From Novosphingobium chloroacetimidivorans (lineage in GTDB: Bacteria; Pseudomonadota; Alphaproteobacteria; Sphingomonadales; Sphingomonadaceae): DNA of 64,000 bases. The first letter of the stretch is position 1, and each line of letters begins with the position of its first letter. A program made the translations under genes and the position numbers. A model generated the notes under the pieces. The model saw only the letters and a program-made list of their open reading frames with translations, did not search any database and was not told where the DNA came from. Positions 37,372 through 46,004 of this stretch are shown piece by piece. Where the stretch lies: positions 124,001 to 188,000 of the forward strand of contig NZ_JACHLR010000001.1 in assembly GCF_014204535.1 (NCBI RefSeq), read 5' to 3'.

Positions 37372-38388
37372 CTAGGCCGCCAGTGCCGAGCGGCCCACGC
37401 GCTCGTTCCACCAGTCCGGAGAGCCGCATAGCTGCAGGTTCAGCATCGCACGCTTCATGAACAAGTGCACCTGGTGCTCCTCGGTCAGCCCGATGCCGCC
37501 GTGGAATTGGATCGCCTCTTCCGTGACCCATTGATAAGCCTCGGCGGCGTAAGTCTTGACCCCGCCCATCTGCGCCGGGGTCACCGCTGCAGGCTCGGCC
37601 GCAGCGCGGCTCCAGAGCAGCGCCTCGGCCGGTACGATGCGGATATTGCAGTCGGCCGCGCGGTGCTTCAGCGCCTGGAACATCGCGATCGGACGGTCGA
37701 ACTGCTTGCGCATCTTCATGTACTCGACGCTCATGTCGAGCGCGGCGTTGGCGCCTCCCAGGCAATCGGCCGCGACGGCAAGGTGCGCCTCGGGCGAGAT
37801 GGCGTCGTGGATCGCGCGCGATCCCACAGTGTCCGCCAGCACCAGCGACGGATCGGGCCGGAAACCATCGAGCATGAGGTCGAACACGCGCCGGCTTTTG
37901 TCCCAGATCGGGCGTTCGACCAGGCTCACACCAGGCGCGTCGGCCGGCACCAGGGTGTAGCCCCCCGGAAGGTAGGCGATCACCGCCGCGGCCATATCCC
38001 CCTCAAACACGCCGGACACGGTGCCGGAGATCGCACCGTCCGCTGCCGTCTCCAGCTTGGTCGGCAGCATGTGCAGCGGCACGTACTCGCCCCCGGAGAT
38101 CCGCTCCAGCCAATCCTCGCGGTCCGCGAGCCCCTCGGCTTCGAGGATCGCGTGCAGGCCCAGCTGAGCGGGAATCAAGGGGGCGGACGAAAGCACCCGG
38201 CCCATCTCGAAGTGGATGGTCGTCGACGCTTCGCGGCCGAGCCCGAGGCCACCCAGTTCCTCCGGAAGGCGGATCATCAGCCATCCCATCTCGGCCGCGA
38301 GCGCCCAGGCGGCGTCACGGTCGGGGATCAGCTTGTCGGCCGGGAACGCCTTGGTGGCGGCGTCCTGCAATTCACTAAGTTCAATCAC
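37372..38388 (-). CDS. Acyl-CoA dehydrogenase, small (catalytic Glu) subunit
   Basis: A 338-residue acyl-CoA dehydrogenase-family protein. The C-terminus has the catalytic-base segment FHGGIGLTEEHQVHLFMKRA, with the Glu in place, while the N-terminal FAD-binding half is short and diverged. The start is GTG at 38386-38388, overlapping the stop of the upstream dehydrogenase (GTGA). Such a pair is expected to form an alpha2-beta2 enzyme with shared active sites, like FadE pairs in steroid catabolism. Substrate unknown. Confidence 0.85.
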   Translation of the reverse strand: MIELSELQDAATKAFPADKLIPDRDAAWALAAEMGWLMIRLPEELGGLGLGREASTTIHFEMGRVLSSAPLIPAQLGLHAILEAEGLADREDWLERISGGEYVPLHMLPTKLETAADGAISGTVSGVFEGDMAAAVIAYLPGGYTLVPADAPGVSLVERPIWDKSRRVFDLMLDGFRPDPSLVLADTVGSRAIHDAISPEAHLAVAADCLGGANAALDMSVEYMKMRKQFDRPIAMFQALKHRAADCNIRIVPAEALLWSRAAAEPAAVTPAQMGGVKTYAAEAYQWVTEEAIQFHGGIGLTEEHQVHLFMKRAMLNLQLCGSPDWWNERVGRSALAA

Positions 38389-39590
38389 AGCTTCCACCCC
38401 TTGGGCTCGCGCGGCATGTCGAGCATGCGCTCGGCGATGATGTTGCGCTGCACTTCCTCGCTGCCGCCGGCGATCGTCCAGGCGTAGGAGTTCATGAAGT
38501 CGGCCATCCAGTTGCCGGTGTTGAGATCGCCGAAGGTGATCGGCTTGACGTATTGCTCGGCCATGCCGCCCAGCCGCACACCCAGCAGCGAGTAGGCTCG
38601 CAATGCCCGGCTGTAGCTGTTCTTGACGATCGAGGCGTCGCCGGCCTGCTCGACTCCTTTGATGCGGTTGTCGAGGAAGCGGTCGGCAATGGCGCAGGTG
38701 GCGTCCACCTGCGTGACCAGCGACCCGAAGTCGCGCAGCACGCCGGCGTCGTTCTCCAGCCCATTGTCGCGGATCAGCTCGATCACGCGTGAGAGCGCGC
38801 CGCGCATGCGGTAGGCCAGTTCCATCAGCGTCAGGCCGCGCTCGGACGAGAGCGTCGCCTGGGCATAGGCCCAACCATTGCCTTCCTCACCCACGCGCTG
38901 CTCGACCGGGATCACCACATTGTCGAGGAAGATCTCGGCGAACTCTTCGTCGCCCTGGATCTGGTGGATCGGGCTGACGGTGACGCCGGGCGTCTTCATG
39001 TCCATCAGCAGGTAGGTGATGCCGGCCTGCTTGGCGCCCTCGCTGGAGGTGCGCACCAGCAGCAGGCACATGTCGGCAAACTGCGCCATCGTCGACCAGA
39101 CCTTCTGGCCGTTGACGACGTAGACCTCCTTGCCGTCGCGGGTCTCGCGCACCGCCTTGCATTTGAGCGCGGCCAGGTCCGAGCCGGCGCCTGGCTCGGA
39201 AAAGCCCTGGCACCAGGTCTCGCCCTCCAGGATGCGGGGCATGTACTTCGCCTTCTGCTCGGGCGAGGCGCATTCGTGCAGGGTGGCGAAGGCGTGGTAG
39301 GTCGACACGAACGAAAGCAGCAGCCGAGGCGCGTCGACGCGGGCCAGTTCCTCGTAGATGACCTTCTGCTCGGCCAGGGTGCGGCCGCCGCCCGGGTACT
39401 CGGCGGGCCAGTGCGGGATGGCGTAGCCGCCTTCGACCAGCTTGGCGAACCAGTCGCGCTGGGTGCGCACGAAGTCTTCCTGGGTCTGGCTCGCCTCGCG
39501 CCAGTTGCGCGGAGCGTTCGCTTCCATCCAGGCGCGGACTTGCGCGCGCAAGGCTTCGAGATGGCCGTCTGGCGAGGCTGGGTCAGTCAT
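38385..39590 (-). CDS. Acyl-CoA dehydrogenase, large FAD-binding subunit
   Basis: A 401-residue protein with all acyl-CoA dehydrogenase domains: CQGFSEPGAGSDLAALKCKA, VVNGQKVWSTMAQFADMC, SSERGLTLMELAYRMRG and the C-terminal GGSEEVQRNIIAERMLDMPR. At the place where the catalytic Glu normally stands (YEGTSEIQ) this protein reads AGGSEEVQ, so the base is missing. This fits the non-catalytic, FAD-bearing partner of a heteromeric dehydrogenase completed by the overlapping downstream gene. Confidence 0.88.
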   Translation of the reverse strand: MTDPASPDGHLEALRAQVRAWMEANAPRNWREASQTQEDFVRTQRDWFAKLVEGGYAIPHWPAEYPGGGRTLAEQKVIYEELARVDAPRLLLSFVSTYHAFATLHECASPEQKAKYMPRILEGETWCQGFSEPGAGSDLAALKCKAVRETRDGKEVYVVNGQKVWSTMAQFADMCLLLVRTSSEGAKQAGITYLLMDMKTPGVTVSPIHQIQGDEEFAEIFLDNVVIPVEQRVGEEGNGWAYAQATLSSERGLTLMELAYRMRGALSRVIELIRDNGLENDAGVLRDFGSLVTQVDATCAIADRFLDNRIKGVEQAGDASIVKNSYSRALRAYSLLGVRLGGMAEQYVKPITFGDLNTGNWMADFMNSYAWTIAGGSEEVQRNIIAERMLDMPREPKGWKL

Positions 39591-39734
39591 GCGCGGCTTC
39601 TTGCACAGCCGCTGAACACTCGTCCAGACCTGCGCGGGTGCAGTTGCATCGCACGGGCGTGAAGTTGGGCTGGTCTGCGAGAATTCAAGCCTTCCCAGCT
39701 ACCGCCAACCCGCCCCCTTACCGCCAACCCACCC

Positions 39735-39822
39735 GTCATCCCCGCGAAGGCAGGGATCCCGCTTGTTCTTCAGGCTGGCGTGCCACGGAAGGAAGCGGGG
39801 CCCCCGCCTACGCGGGGGCGAC
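39735..39822. repeat. Paired REP palindromes, CCCCGCG type
   Basis: GTCATCCCCGCGAAGGCAGG … and the inverted GCCTACGCGGGGGCGAC are separated by 32 bp. They lie between the Rieske gene and the dehydrogenase pair. A second REP family, distinct in core from that at 6853. Confidence 0.8.
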
Positions 39823-39842
39823 GGAGCGTAGTCAAAGCCCGC

Positions 39843-40157
39843 TCAAACCGCCACCTCGATGGTATCACCGACCACCCGCACCTCGAAGGTGTCGATCGGC
39901 ATCGAGGCGGGCGGGTTCATCGGCATGCCCGTCTCCAGATCGAAGCGCGCACCATGGACCGGGCAGGAAATCCAGCCGTTGCGCATGCGCCCGCAATCCA
40001 GCGCCTCATAGGCGTGGCTGCACAAGTTGCGGACCGCGAACATCCGATCGGCGGTGTTGCACAGCAATATCTGGTTGCCGCCCGCTTCGACCACCTTCTT
40101 GGTGCCGGCCGGCACGTCGTCGAGCTTGGCAACGGCAACGAATGTCTTCTCGGTCAT
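39843..40157 (-). CDS. Rieske [2Fe-2S] ferredoxin
   Basis: A 104-residue soluble Rieske protein with both cluster motifs, CSH (RNLCSHAYEALDCG) and CPVH (WISCPVHGARFDLETG). The N-terminal strands (MTEKTFVAVAKLDDVPAGTK) are standard for ferredoxins that feed ring-hydroxylating or other oxygenases. No oxygenase alpha subunit is adjacent, so its partner is not in sight. Divergent from the dehydrogenase pair at 40376, with the operator-like motif between them. Confidence 0.9.
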   Translation of the reverse strand: MTEKTFVAVAKLDDVPAGTKKVVEAGGNQILLCNTADRMFAVRNLCSHAYEALDCGRMRNGWISCPVHGARFDLETGMPMNPPASMPIDTFEVRVVGDTIEVAV

Positions 40158-40344
40158 CGTCTGTTCTTGTCTCTCTTCTACCCTGCTCATGGCGCAATCG
40201 TCCGGTCTAGACCAGTGCTCCCGGCTCCGCGTGCCTGCGCGACGCACGCGCGATGCCTTCTCAGGCAAGCCTCGACGCCGGCATTGCGGCCCCCTGGGCG
40301 CTTGTCCAGCAGGGTTAGTCTGGCTAACGCATCGGGTGAGCTGT

Positions 40345-40360
40345 TCAACACAGCTGTTCA
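40345..40360 (-). promoter_or_regulatory. Palindromic motif, copy 1 (TGAACAGCTGTGTTGA)
   Basis: Lies 16 bases before the start codon of the 40376 dehydrogenase. On the minus strand it reads TGAACAGCTGTGTTGA and matches 14 of 16 positions of the motif at 44761-44776. Shared operator for one repressor is inferred. Confidence 0.55.
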
Positions 40361-40375
40361 CTAGCGGGGACGGAA

Positions 40376-41521
40376 ATGAACTTCGAATGGTCCGAGGAGC
40401 AGGATGCCTTCCGGCAGACCTTGCGCGATTTCCTCGCCGCCAACCTGCCCGACGACTGGGAGAAGTTCTCCGAGCATGGCCCCGCCTCGCCGGCGCTGAC
40501 GGCCTTCGCGCGCGATTTCTGCAAGAAGCTTGCCGACGTGGGCCTGCTGTTCCCGCACTGGCCGGTGGAGATGGGCGGTGAAGGGCTTGGCCCCTGGGAG
40601 CAGCAGATCCTGGCCGAAGAAATGTGGATCGCCGGCGAACCGCGCGGCGGCCAGTACATGAACGTCAACTGGATCGGTCCGACGCTGGTCAAGTACGGTA
40701 CGCAGGAACAGCAGGCCCGCTACCTCCAGCCGATCACCGAAGGCAAGTCGCTGTGGTGCCAGGGCTTCTCCGAGCCTGACGCCGGATCGGACCTTGCCTC
40801 GCTGCGCACCCGCGCGACACTGACGGACGGCAACTACGTCATCAATGGTCAGAAGATCTGGACGTCCTACGCCGGACTTGCCGACACCTGCTTCCTGCTC
40901 ACCCGCACCAGCGACGATCGCAAGAAGGGCATCACCATCCTGCTGGTGCCGATGGACACGCCGGGCATCACCGTCAGGCAGATCCCCTCGCTGATCGGCG
41001 AGGGCGACATCCACGAGGTGTTCTTCGACGACGTCACCGTGCCCGAAGGCGCGCGCTTCGGTGATGAGGGCCAGGCCTGGGAGATCATCGCTTATTCGCT
41101 GCGCAACGAGCGTCTGGGCATCCCGCGCTTCACGCTGGCCCGCGCCGCGCTCGACAGGGCGGTTGCGATGCTGAAGGACGCCGGGGACTTCGCGCGTGAG
41201 TACGTCCGGATCGAGGCCGCCCGTTGCGCCACGCTGTGCGAGGCGGCGGCGACCGCGAACTACGCCATCGTCCAGAAGCGCGTGGATGGGCTCGGCGTCG
41301 GGCCGGAGTCGAGCTCGGCCCGGTTCGCGACCGTGATGTGCGAGCGGGCCGTGTGCGAGTTCGTGGTCGAATTCGTGCCCGAGGCCCTGGCCGGCGCCTC
41401 GCCATACCTCAAGATGCACCACCAGCGCGGGATTGTCGCCGGCATCGCTTCGGGCGCGGCCGAGATCCAGCTCAACATCATTGCGAGCGACGTGCTCGAA
41501 TTGCCCAGGGAGCCGCGCTGA
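40376..41521 (+). CDS. Acyl-CoA dehydrogenase, large FAD-binding subunit
   Basis: A 381-residue acyl-CoA dehydrogenase-family protein (MNFEWSEEQDAFRQTLRDFL, CQGFSEPDAGSDLASLRTRA, VINGQKIWTSYAGLADTC). The final segment reads GIASGAAEIQLNIIASDVLE, so Ser stands where the catalytic Glu would be. As with the 38385 gene it is probably the FAD-binding partner of a heteromeric enzyme. GGGGACGG precedes the ATG, and the palindromic motif lies just upstream. Its stop overlaps the next start (TGATG). Confidence 0.88.
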   Translation: MNFEWSEEQDAFRQTLRDFLAANLPDDWEKFSEHGPASPALTAFARDFCKKLADVGLLFPHWPVEMGGEGLGPWEQQILAEEMWIAGEPRGGQYMNVNWIGPTLVKYGTQEQQARYLQPITEGKSLWCQGFSEPDAGSDLASLRTRATLTDGNYVINGQKIWTSYAGLADTCFLLTRTSDDRKKGITILLVPMDTPGITVRQIPSLIGEGDIHEVFFDDVTVPEGARFGDEGQAWEIIAYSLRNERLGIPRFTLARAALDRAVAMLKDAGDFAREYVRIEAARCATLCEAAATANYAIVQKRVDGLGVGPESSSARFATVMCERAVCEFVVEFVPEALAGASPYLKMHHQRGIVAGIASGAAEIQLNIIASDVLELPREPR

Positions 41522-42438
41522 TGCAACTGTCGCTCAGCGAAGACCAGAGCCAGATCCTCGGGTTTCTGGACGGTCTGACCAAGCCTTACGCCTCGGTGCC
41601 GATGCACGACCACTCGCTGGCGCTGACCAGCGGCGAGTTGGACGCGGCACTGGTCGAGAACGGCTTCCTCGACGTCATGGCCGAGGAGGAACTTGGACCC
41701 GCGACCGCGGCGCTGGTGGTCGAGAAGCTCGCCCGCCTGCCCTTCGCGGTGGAGGCGGCCGCTTCGGCGCTTGTGCGCCGTTTGATCGATCCCGAACTGC
41801 CCCGCCCCTTGTGTCTGGTGGAGGAAGGCCAGCTTCGCAAGCCGGTGCGCTTCCTTGCAGATGGTGCGACGGTGGTGGTCGTTGGCCCCTCGGGCGTGCG
41901 CAGCTTCACGGTCAGCGCGGACCTGATCGGCGCGCCGCAAGAGGATACGCTCTACGCCTATCCCGTCGCTTTCCTTACGGGACTGCCCGACACCCTGACC
42001 ACGCATGACGTCGATCCTGCCGAGATCACCCGCGCATGGCGCGTCGCGCTCGCCGCAGAGGCTGCCGGCCTGCTCGGCGCAGCGCTGCAGAGCGTGGTCA
42101 CCTATGTCTCGGAGCGCAAGCAGTTCGGTCGACACCTGGCCACGTTCCAGGCGATACGGCACCGCTTGGCCGAGGATCAGGTGGTCACCAACGGCGTCTA
42201 CTGGCTGGCCATCCGAGCCGCCGCGAGCGGAAGCCAGGCCGATGCGGCGATGGCAGCGCTCCACGCGCAGGAAGCTGCCAAGCGGGTGACCTACGACTAT
42301 CACCAGTTTCTGGGCGGCATGGGGATGACGCTCGAGCACCCGCTGCACTTGTGGACGTATCGCCTCAAGCTGCTGACGGCGGAGCTTGGTGGACGTGGCG
42401 CCAATGCACTCGCGGCGGCGGATGCGCTTTGGGGGTAA
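41521..42438 (+). CDS. Acyl-CoA dehydrogenase, small (catalytic Glu) subunit
   Basis: A 305-residue partner of the preceding gene. The FAD half is reduced, but the C-terminal FLGGMGMTLEHPLHLWTYRL keeps the catalytic Glu in the TLEH motif, and the Arg/Gln loop VSERKQFGRHLATFQAIRHR is present. Overlap with the preceding gene by one base suggests equal expression. The pair repeats the plan of 37372-39590 on the opposite strand, so the two pairs may act on different chain lengths of one pathway (inference). Confidence 0.85.
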   Translation: MQLSLSEDQSQILGFLDGLTKPYASVPMHDHSLALTSGELDAALVENGFLDVMAEEELGPATAALVVEKLARLPFAVEAAASALVRRLIDPELPRPLCLVEEGQLRKPVRFLADGATVVVVGPSGVRSFTVSADLIGAPQEDTLYAYPVAFLTGLPDTLTTHDVDPAEITRAWRVALAAEAAGLLGAALQSVVTYVSERKQFGRHLATFQAIRHRLAEDQVVTNGVYWLAIRAAASGSQADAAMAALHAQEAAKRVTYDYHQFLGGMGMTLEHPLHLWTYRLKLLTAELGGRGANALAAADALWG

Positions 42439-42510
42439 GCTGGGAGGAGGGCTAGCCCTTGGGTGCGTTGCAGCCGACTCCAAAGGTCAGTTCAGCAACA
42501 ACCCTTCATC

Positions 42511-42600
42511 GTCATTCCCGCGAAGTCGGGAATCCATCTCCAGATGGTCCCTTTGACGCGATCTCACGAGAAGGATTCCCCCGTTCGCGGCGATGACGGA
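42511..42600. repeat. Paired REP-like palindromes
   Basis: GTCATTCCCGCGAAGTCGGG at the left and CCCCGTTCGCGGCGATGACG at the right, facing each other. Same family as 39735. In the convergent gap between the dehydrogenase and E1-beta genes, which holds nothing else recognised. Confidence 0.7.
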
Positions 42601-42706
42601 GTGAGTCAGGTGCTGACGTCTCCCCCCCGCAGCCGCACGTCGCTGGGCCGGACAAAGCAAAGGGGAACCGCTTTCGCGGCCCCCCTGCTCTTACCAGCCT
42701 AGGACC

Positions 42707-43729
42707 TCAGCCCATCGCCACCAGGCGCTGCGCCTCGGCGACGATCTCGGGCGGCTGCACCAGGAACGCGTCTTCCAGCTTCTTGGCGAACGGCACCGAG
42801 CAGTACGGTGCGCCGAGGCGACCAACGGGAGCCTTGAGCTTGCCGAACAGGCGCTCCTGAACGGTCGCGGCGATCTCCGCGCCCGGGCCGAAGTTGCGGC
42901 CGGCCTCGTGGACCACCAGCAGACGCCCGGTCTTCTCGGTCGAGGCCAGGACGGCTTCCTTGTCCCACGGCGAAATCGTGCGCAAGTCGACGACTTCGAC
43001 GGAGACGCCAGCCTTGCCGAGTTCCTCGACGGCCTGCATCACCGTGAACATCATCTGCCCGTAGGAGACGATGGTCAGGTCGGTACCGGGCATGACCACG
43101 TTGGCCTTGCCGATCGGGATCGGCCCCTGGTTCACCGGCGTATCCATCGGCACGAAGAGGGTCTTGCCGCTCTCGACGATGATCACCGGATCGGGGTCCT
43201 GGATCGCGGAGAGGTAGAGGCCCTTGAAGTCCGCCGGAGTCCAGGGGATCACCACCTTGATGCCGGCGGTGTGGCAGAACCATGCCTCGTAGAAGTCGGC
43301 ATGCTGGCCGGCGGTCTGGTTGCCTGCGCCGGTCAGGGTGCGGATCACCAGCGGCACCTGGCTCTGGCCGCCCGACATGAAGCGCAGTTTCGCGGCGTGG
43401 TTCACGATCATGTCCATGGCCACGGTCGTGAAGTTCATCAGCATGATCTCGGCCACCGGCTTGTAGCCGGCCATCGCCGCACCGATCGCCGCACCCATGA
43501 TCGCCTGCTCGGCAATCGGGGTGGAGCGCACGCGCAAATCGCCGAACTTGGTCGACAGCCCACGGGTCACGCCGACGACGCCGCCACCCTCGCGGTCGGC
43601 GATGTCCTCGCCGAGCACCAGGACCTTGGGATCGGCTTCCATCGCCTCCATCAGCGCGGCGTTGATCGCCTGCAGGCCGTTCATCTTCACCGTTTCCACG
43701 GCGGGTGCTTCCAGAGTGTCGGTGCTCAT
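42707..43729 (-). CDS. 2-oxoacid (acetoin/branched-chain) dehydrogenase E1 beta
   Basis: A 340-residue E1 beta subunit that, with alpha, decarboxylates a 2-oxoacid using thiamine diphosphate. Conserved parts are VLVLGEDIADREGGGVVGVT, RVRSTPIAEQAIMGAAIGAA, MNFTTVAMDMIVNHAAKLRF, and VVDLRTISPWDKEAVLAS of the C-terminal transketolase domain. Its ATG overlaps the alpha stop (ATGA). No E2 or E3 gene is adjacent, unlike the usual acetoin or branched-chain operons. It lies in the catabolic region, so it may serve the pathway rather than central pyruvate metabolism. Confidence 0.9.
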   Translation of the reverse strand: MSTDTLEAPAVETVKMNGLQAINAALMEAMEADPKVLVLGEDIADREGGGVVGVTRGLSTKFGDLRVRSTPIAEQAIMGAAIGAAMAGYKPVAEIMLMNFTTVAMDMIVNHAAKLRFMSGGQSQVPLVIRTLTGAGNQTAGQHADFYEAWFCHTAGIKVVIPWTPADFKGLYLSAIQDPDPVIIVESGKTLFVPMDTPVNQGPIPIGKANVVMPGTDLTIVSYGQMMFTVMQAVEELGKAGVSVEVVDLRTISPWDKEAVLASTEKTGRLLVVHEAGRNFGPGAEIAATVQERLFGKLKAPVGRLGAPYCSVPFAKKLEDAFLVQPPEIVAEAQRLVAMG

Positions 43730-44724
43730 GCCGGAATCTCCTCGGCGAAGACGTCGCGACGCAGTTCGTCGTCGGACGGGTACTCACAGGCCATCGCGAA
43801 CTCGATGGCGTCGGCGACCTCGGCCTCGGCCTCGGCGGTCAGGGCATCGAGCTGCTCCGCGGTAGCGATGCCATCGTCGATCAGCTTCTGGCGGTAGCGC
43901 GGCAGCGGATCGACCGCGATGGCGGCCTCCTTCTCTTCCTTGGTCATGTAGCCGTCGGCGTCGCCGAAGACATGGCCCATGAAGCGAAAGGTCTTGCACT
44001 CCAGCAGAGTCGGGCCCTCGCCGGCGCGCGCGCGCTCGATCGCGGCATGGGCATGGGCGTAGACGTCGAGCGGGTCGTTGCCGTCGACGGTGTAGCCCGG
44101 CATGCCATAACCGATCGCGCGCTTCGAGATCTGGTCGACCGACGTCGCGTTCTCATACCGGGTGTGCTCGGCGAAGCCGTTATTCTGGCACACGAAGATG
44201 ACCGGCAGCTTCCACACGGAGGCGAGGTTCAGCGCCTCGTGGAACGCACCGATGTTGCTGGCGCCGTCGCCGAAATAGGCGACCGTCACCTGCTTGGTGC
44301 CGTCCAGCAGCGCCGCCCAACCAAAGCCGTTGGCGATCGGCATCGACGAACCGACGATACCCGTGGTCACCATCACGCCCGTTTCGGGATGGGTGAGGTG
44401 CATCGGGCCGCCCTTGCCCTTGCAGGTGCCGTCCACGCGCCCGCAGATCTCGGCCCAGAGGGGGCGCAGCGGCATGTTCTTTGCGACCATGTCGTGGATG
44501 CCGCGATAGATCGTGCAGATCTTGTCGTCATCGTTCAACAAGGTCGAGATGGCGGAGGGGATGCACTCCTGCCCGCGTGCCGAGTAGTACGGCGCGGTGA
44601 TCCGGCCGCGGCGGATCTGGGTCCGCGTGGCATCGTCGTTGCGCTCGATCCGGATCATGCGCCGGTAGATGTCGAGCTGCGTGGCGGCATCGGGCGATGC
44701 CCTGTTGGTCAGCGTCTGGCTCAT
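43726..44724 (-). CDS. 2-oxoacid dehydrogenase E1 alpha
   Basis: A 332-residue E1 alpha subunit. The thiamine-diphosphate motif is GDGASNIGAFHEALNLAS … VCQNNGF, with the alpha phosphorylation-loop-like RYENATSVDQISKRAIGYGM. The substrate loop (APYYSARGQECIPSAISTLL) resembles acetoin and branched-chain E1s more than pyruvate E1. A palindromic motif lies 37 bases upstream of the ATG. The gene pair is a single operon with E1 beta. Confidence 0.92.
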   Translation of the reverse strand: MSQTLTNRASPDAATQLDIYRRMIRIERNDDATRTQIRRGRITAPYYSARGQECIPSAISTLLNDDDKICTIYRGIHDMVAKNMPLRPLWAEICGRVDGTCKGKGGPMHLTHPETGVMVTTGIVGSSMPIANGFGWAALLDGTKQVTVAYFGDGASNIGAFHEALNLASVWKLPVIFVCQNNGFAEHTRYENATSVDQISKRAIGYGMPGYTVDGNDPLDVYAHAHAAIERARAGEGPTLLECKTFRFMGHVFGDADGYMTKEEKEAAIAVDPLPRYRQKLIDDGIATAEQLDALTAEAEAEVADAIEFAMACEYPSDDELRRDVFAEEIPA

Positions 44725-44760
44725 GGTCCCTCTCGATGGCCTCCGTCACTTGATCGGTGG

Positions 44761-44776
44761 TGAACAGATGTGTTCA
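44761..44776. promoter_or_regulatory. Palindromic motif, copy 2 (TGAACAGATGTGTTCA)
   Basis: A perfect inverted repeat TGAACA-GATG-TGTTCA upstream of the E1 alpha gene. It matches the motif at 40345-40360 at 14 of 16 positions. Candidate binding site of a TetR- or GntR-type regulator that also controls the dehydrogenase pair. Apart from this and the HU terminator, the gap 44725-45023 holds nothing recognised. Confidence 0.6.
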
Positions 44777-44939
44777 TTAGCCTTAGCGGATGATGCAGCA
44801 AGGGCAAGCACAGCCGCCGCCAAGCCATCGCCGGTGCGGTTGTCGGCAATCGCGAGCAGCACGAGACGATAATGCGGTCCGTGGTCACGCGCCGCGGCAG
44901 GATCGGCGTGAAGCTGCTCTGACCCTTGCAAACGAGAAC

Positions 44940-44966
44940 GCCGCACCTGCCCGAGGCAGATGCGGC
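44940..44966 (-). terminator. Intrinsic terminator of the HU gene
   Basis: GCCGCACCTGCC and GGCAGATGCGGC form a 12-bp stem with one G-T pair and a three-base loop. On the minus strand it is followed by GTTCTCGTTT. It lies 57 bases after the HU stop codon. Confidence 0.75.
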
Positions 44967-45023
44967 GCGCTGTCCTGATCGAGGCGCGAGCGAGTGCCCG
45001 CACCTGCGCTCACGTGAAGGTGA

Positions 45024-45296
45024 TCAGTTGACCGAGTCCTTCAGGCCCTTGCCGGCCTTGAACTTGGGCTGGCTGGAAGCCTTGATCTCCATCGCTTCGC
45101 CGGTGCGCGGGTTGCGACCGGTCGACGCCTTGCGCTTGGCGACCGAGAACGTGCCGAAACCGACCAGGCGCACTTCGTCGCCCTTCTTGAGCGCGTCCGA
45201 GATCGCGTCGAAGACGCCTTCGACGGCCTTGACCGCGTCGTTGCGCGACAGGCCGCTGCTGGTGGCGACAGCGCTGATGAGATCGTTCTTGTTCAT
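45024..45296 (-). CDS. hup: DNA-binding protein HU
   Basis: A 90-residue nucleoid protein of the HU/IHF fold. The N-terminus MNKNDLISAVATSSGLSRND and the DNA-intercalating arm TGRNPRTGEAMEIKASSQPK, with GFGTFSVAKRKA, are textbook HU. Complete length. It sits alone with its own terminator, and the 336-bp region before it (45297-45632) contains the promoter. Confidence 0.97.
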   Translation of the reverse strand: MNKNDLISAVATSSGLSRNDAVKAVEGVFDAISDALKKGDEVRLVGFGTFSVAKRKASTGRNPRTGEAMEIKASSQPKFKAGKGLKDSVN

Positions 45297-45632
45297 AGTG
45301 GGAACCCCCTAGCCTTTCAGTGGAAACCGCTCGTGGTGGTGAGAAACGTGGATTCGTCTTGCGAATGGGTCGGGAATTGAGCGTCTTTCCGGACCGGTGT
45401 CAAAGGCAAATGGCTCGCCGTTATAGCGGTTTGGCGCGTTTTGCCGGACCGTTTCGCAATAGACGACGATTGTGCATTGCAGCGACAGGCCATCGCGACA
45501 CGGGAACGCCCCGCGCCGACCTGGCAACATCGCTGGATATTGGAACCTGGACTGCGACTCAATCGAAAGGGGCCGGCACGCGAGTACCCGCCCCTTCCCT
45601 TGTCAGTCCAAACACGCCGACTTGAGGGTGCC
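45297..45632. other. Intergenic region between rplS and hup
   Basis: 336 bases without a gene. The right part holds a stem-loop behind rplS (45567-45596) and the left part the hup promoter. Nothing further is recognised. Confidence 0.6.
45567..45596 (-). terminator. Stem-loop downstream of rplS
   Basis: AAGGGGC and GCCCCTT form a 7-bp stem with a 16-base loop, 36 bases past the rplS stop. Minus-strand reading continues TTTCGATTG, a weak U-rich tail. Probable end of the ffh-rpsP-rimM-trmD-rplS transcript. Confidence 0.45.
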
Positions 45633-46004
45633 TCAGGCTTCCTCGTTCCGAACGTCGCGACGCTCGGCGATGCGAGCGCGCTTGCCGGTGCGGCCGCGCA
45701 GGTAGTACAGCTTGGCACGACGCACCACGCCCTTGCGGACGACGGTGATCGCATCGATGTTCGGCGAGTAGAGCGGGAAAACGCGCTCCACGCCTTCGCC
45801 GAAGCTCATCTTGCGGACGGTGAAGTTCGAACCCATGCCGCGGTTCGAACGCGCGATGCACACGCCTTCGAAGTTCTGGACACGAGTACGGGTGCCTTCG
45901 ACGACCTTCACGCCGACCTTGACGGTGTCGCCAGGACGGAATGTCGGGATTTCCTTGGCGGCCTTGGCAATTTCCTCGGCCTCGATCTGCTGAATCAGGT
46001 TCAC
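45633..46004 (-). CDS. rplS: 50S ribosomal protein L19
   Basis: A 123-residue ribosomal protein at the 30S-50S interface. [55 protein letters not shown] and [17 protein letters not shown] match L19 throughout. The start is GTG at 46002-46004, overlapping the trmD stop (GTGA), so translation is coupled. The final gene of the rpsP-rimM-trmD-rplS operon, after which a stem-loop follows. Confidence 0.97.
   Translation of the reverse strand: MNLIQQIEAEEIAKAAKEIPTFRPGDTVKVGVKVVEGTRTRVQNFEGVCIARSNRGMGSNFTVRKMSFGEGVERVFPLYSPNIDAITVVRKGVVRRAKLYYLRGRTGKRARIAERRDVRNEEA

Noticed and set aside
35905..37431. A 508-codon plus-strand frame across the broken gene and the SDR
   Set aside because: Only its stretch from 36082 looks protein-like for about 45 codons; the part over the SDR is in a different frame from the real enzyme.
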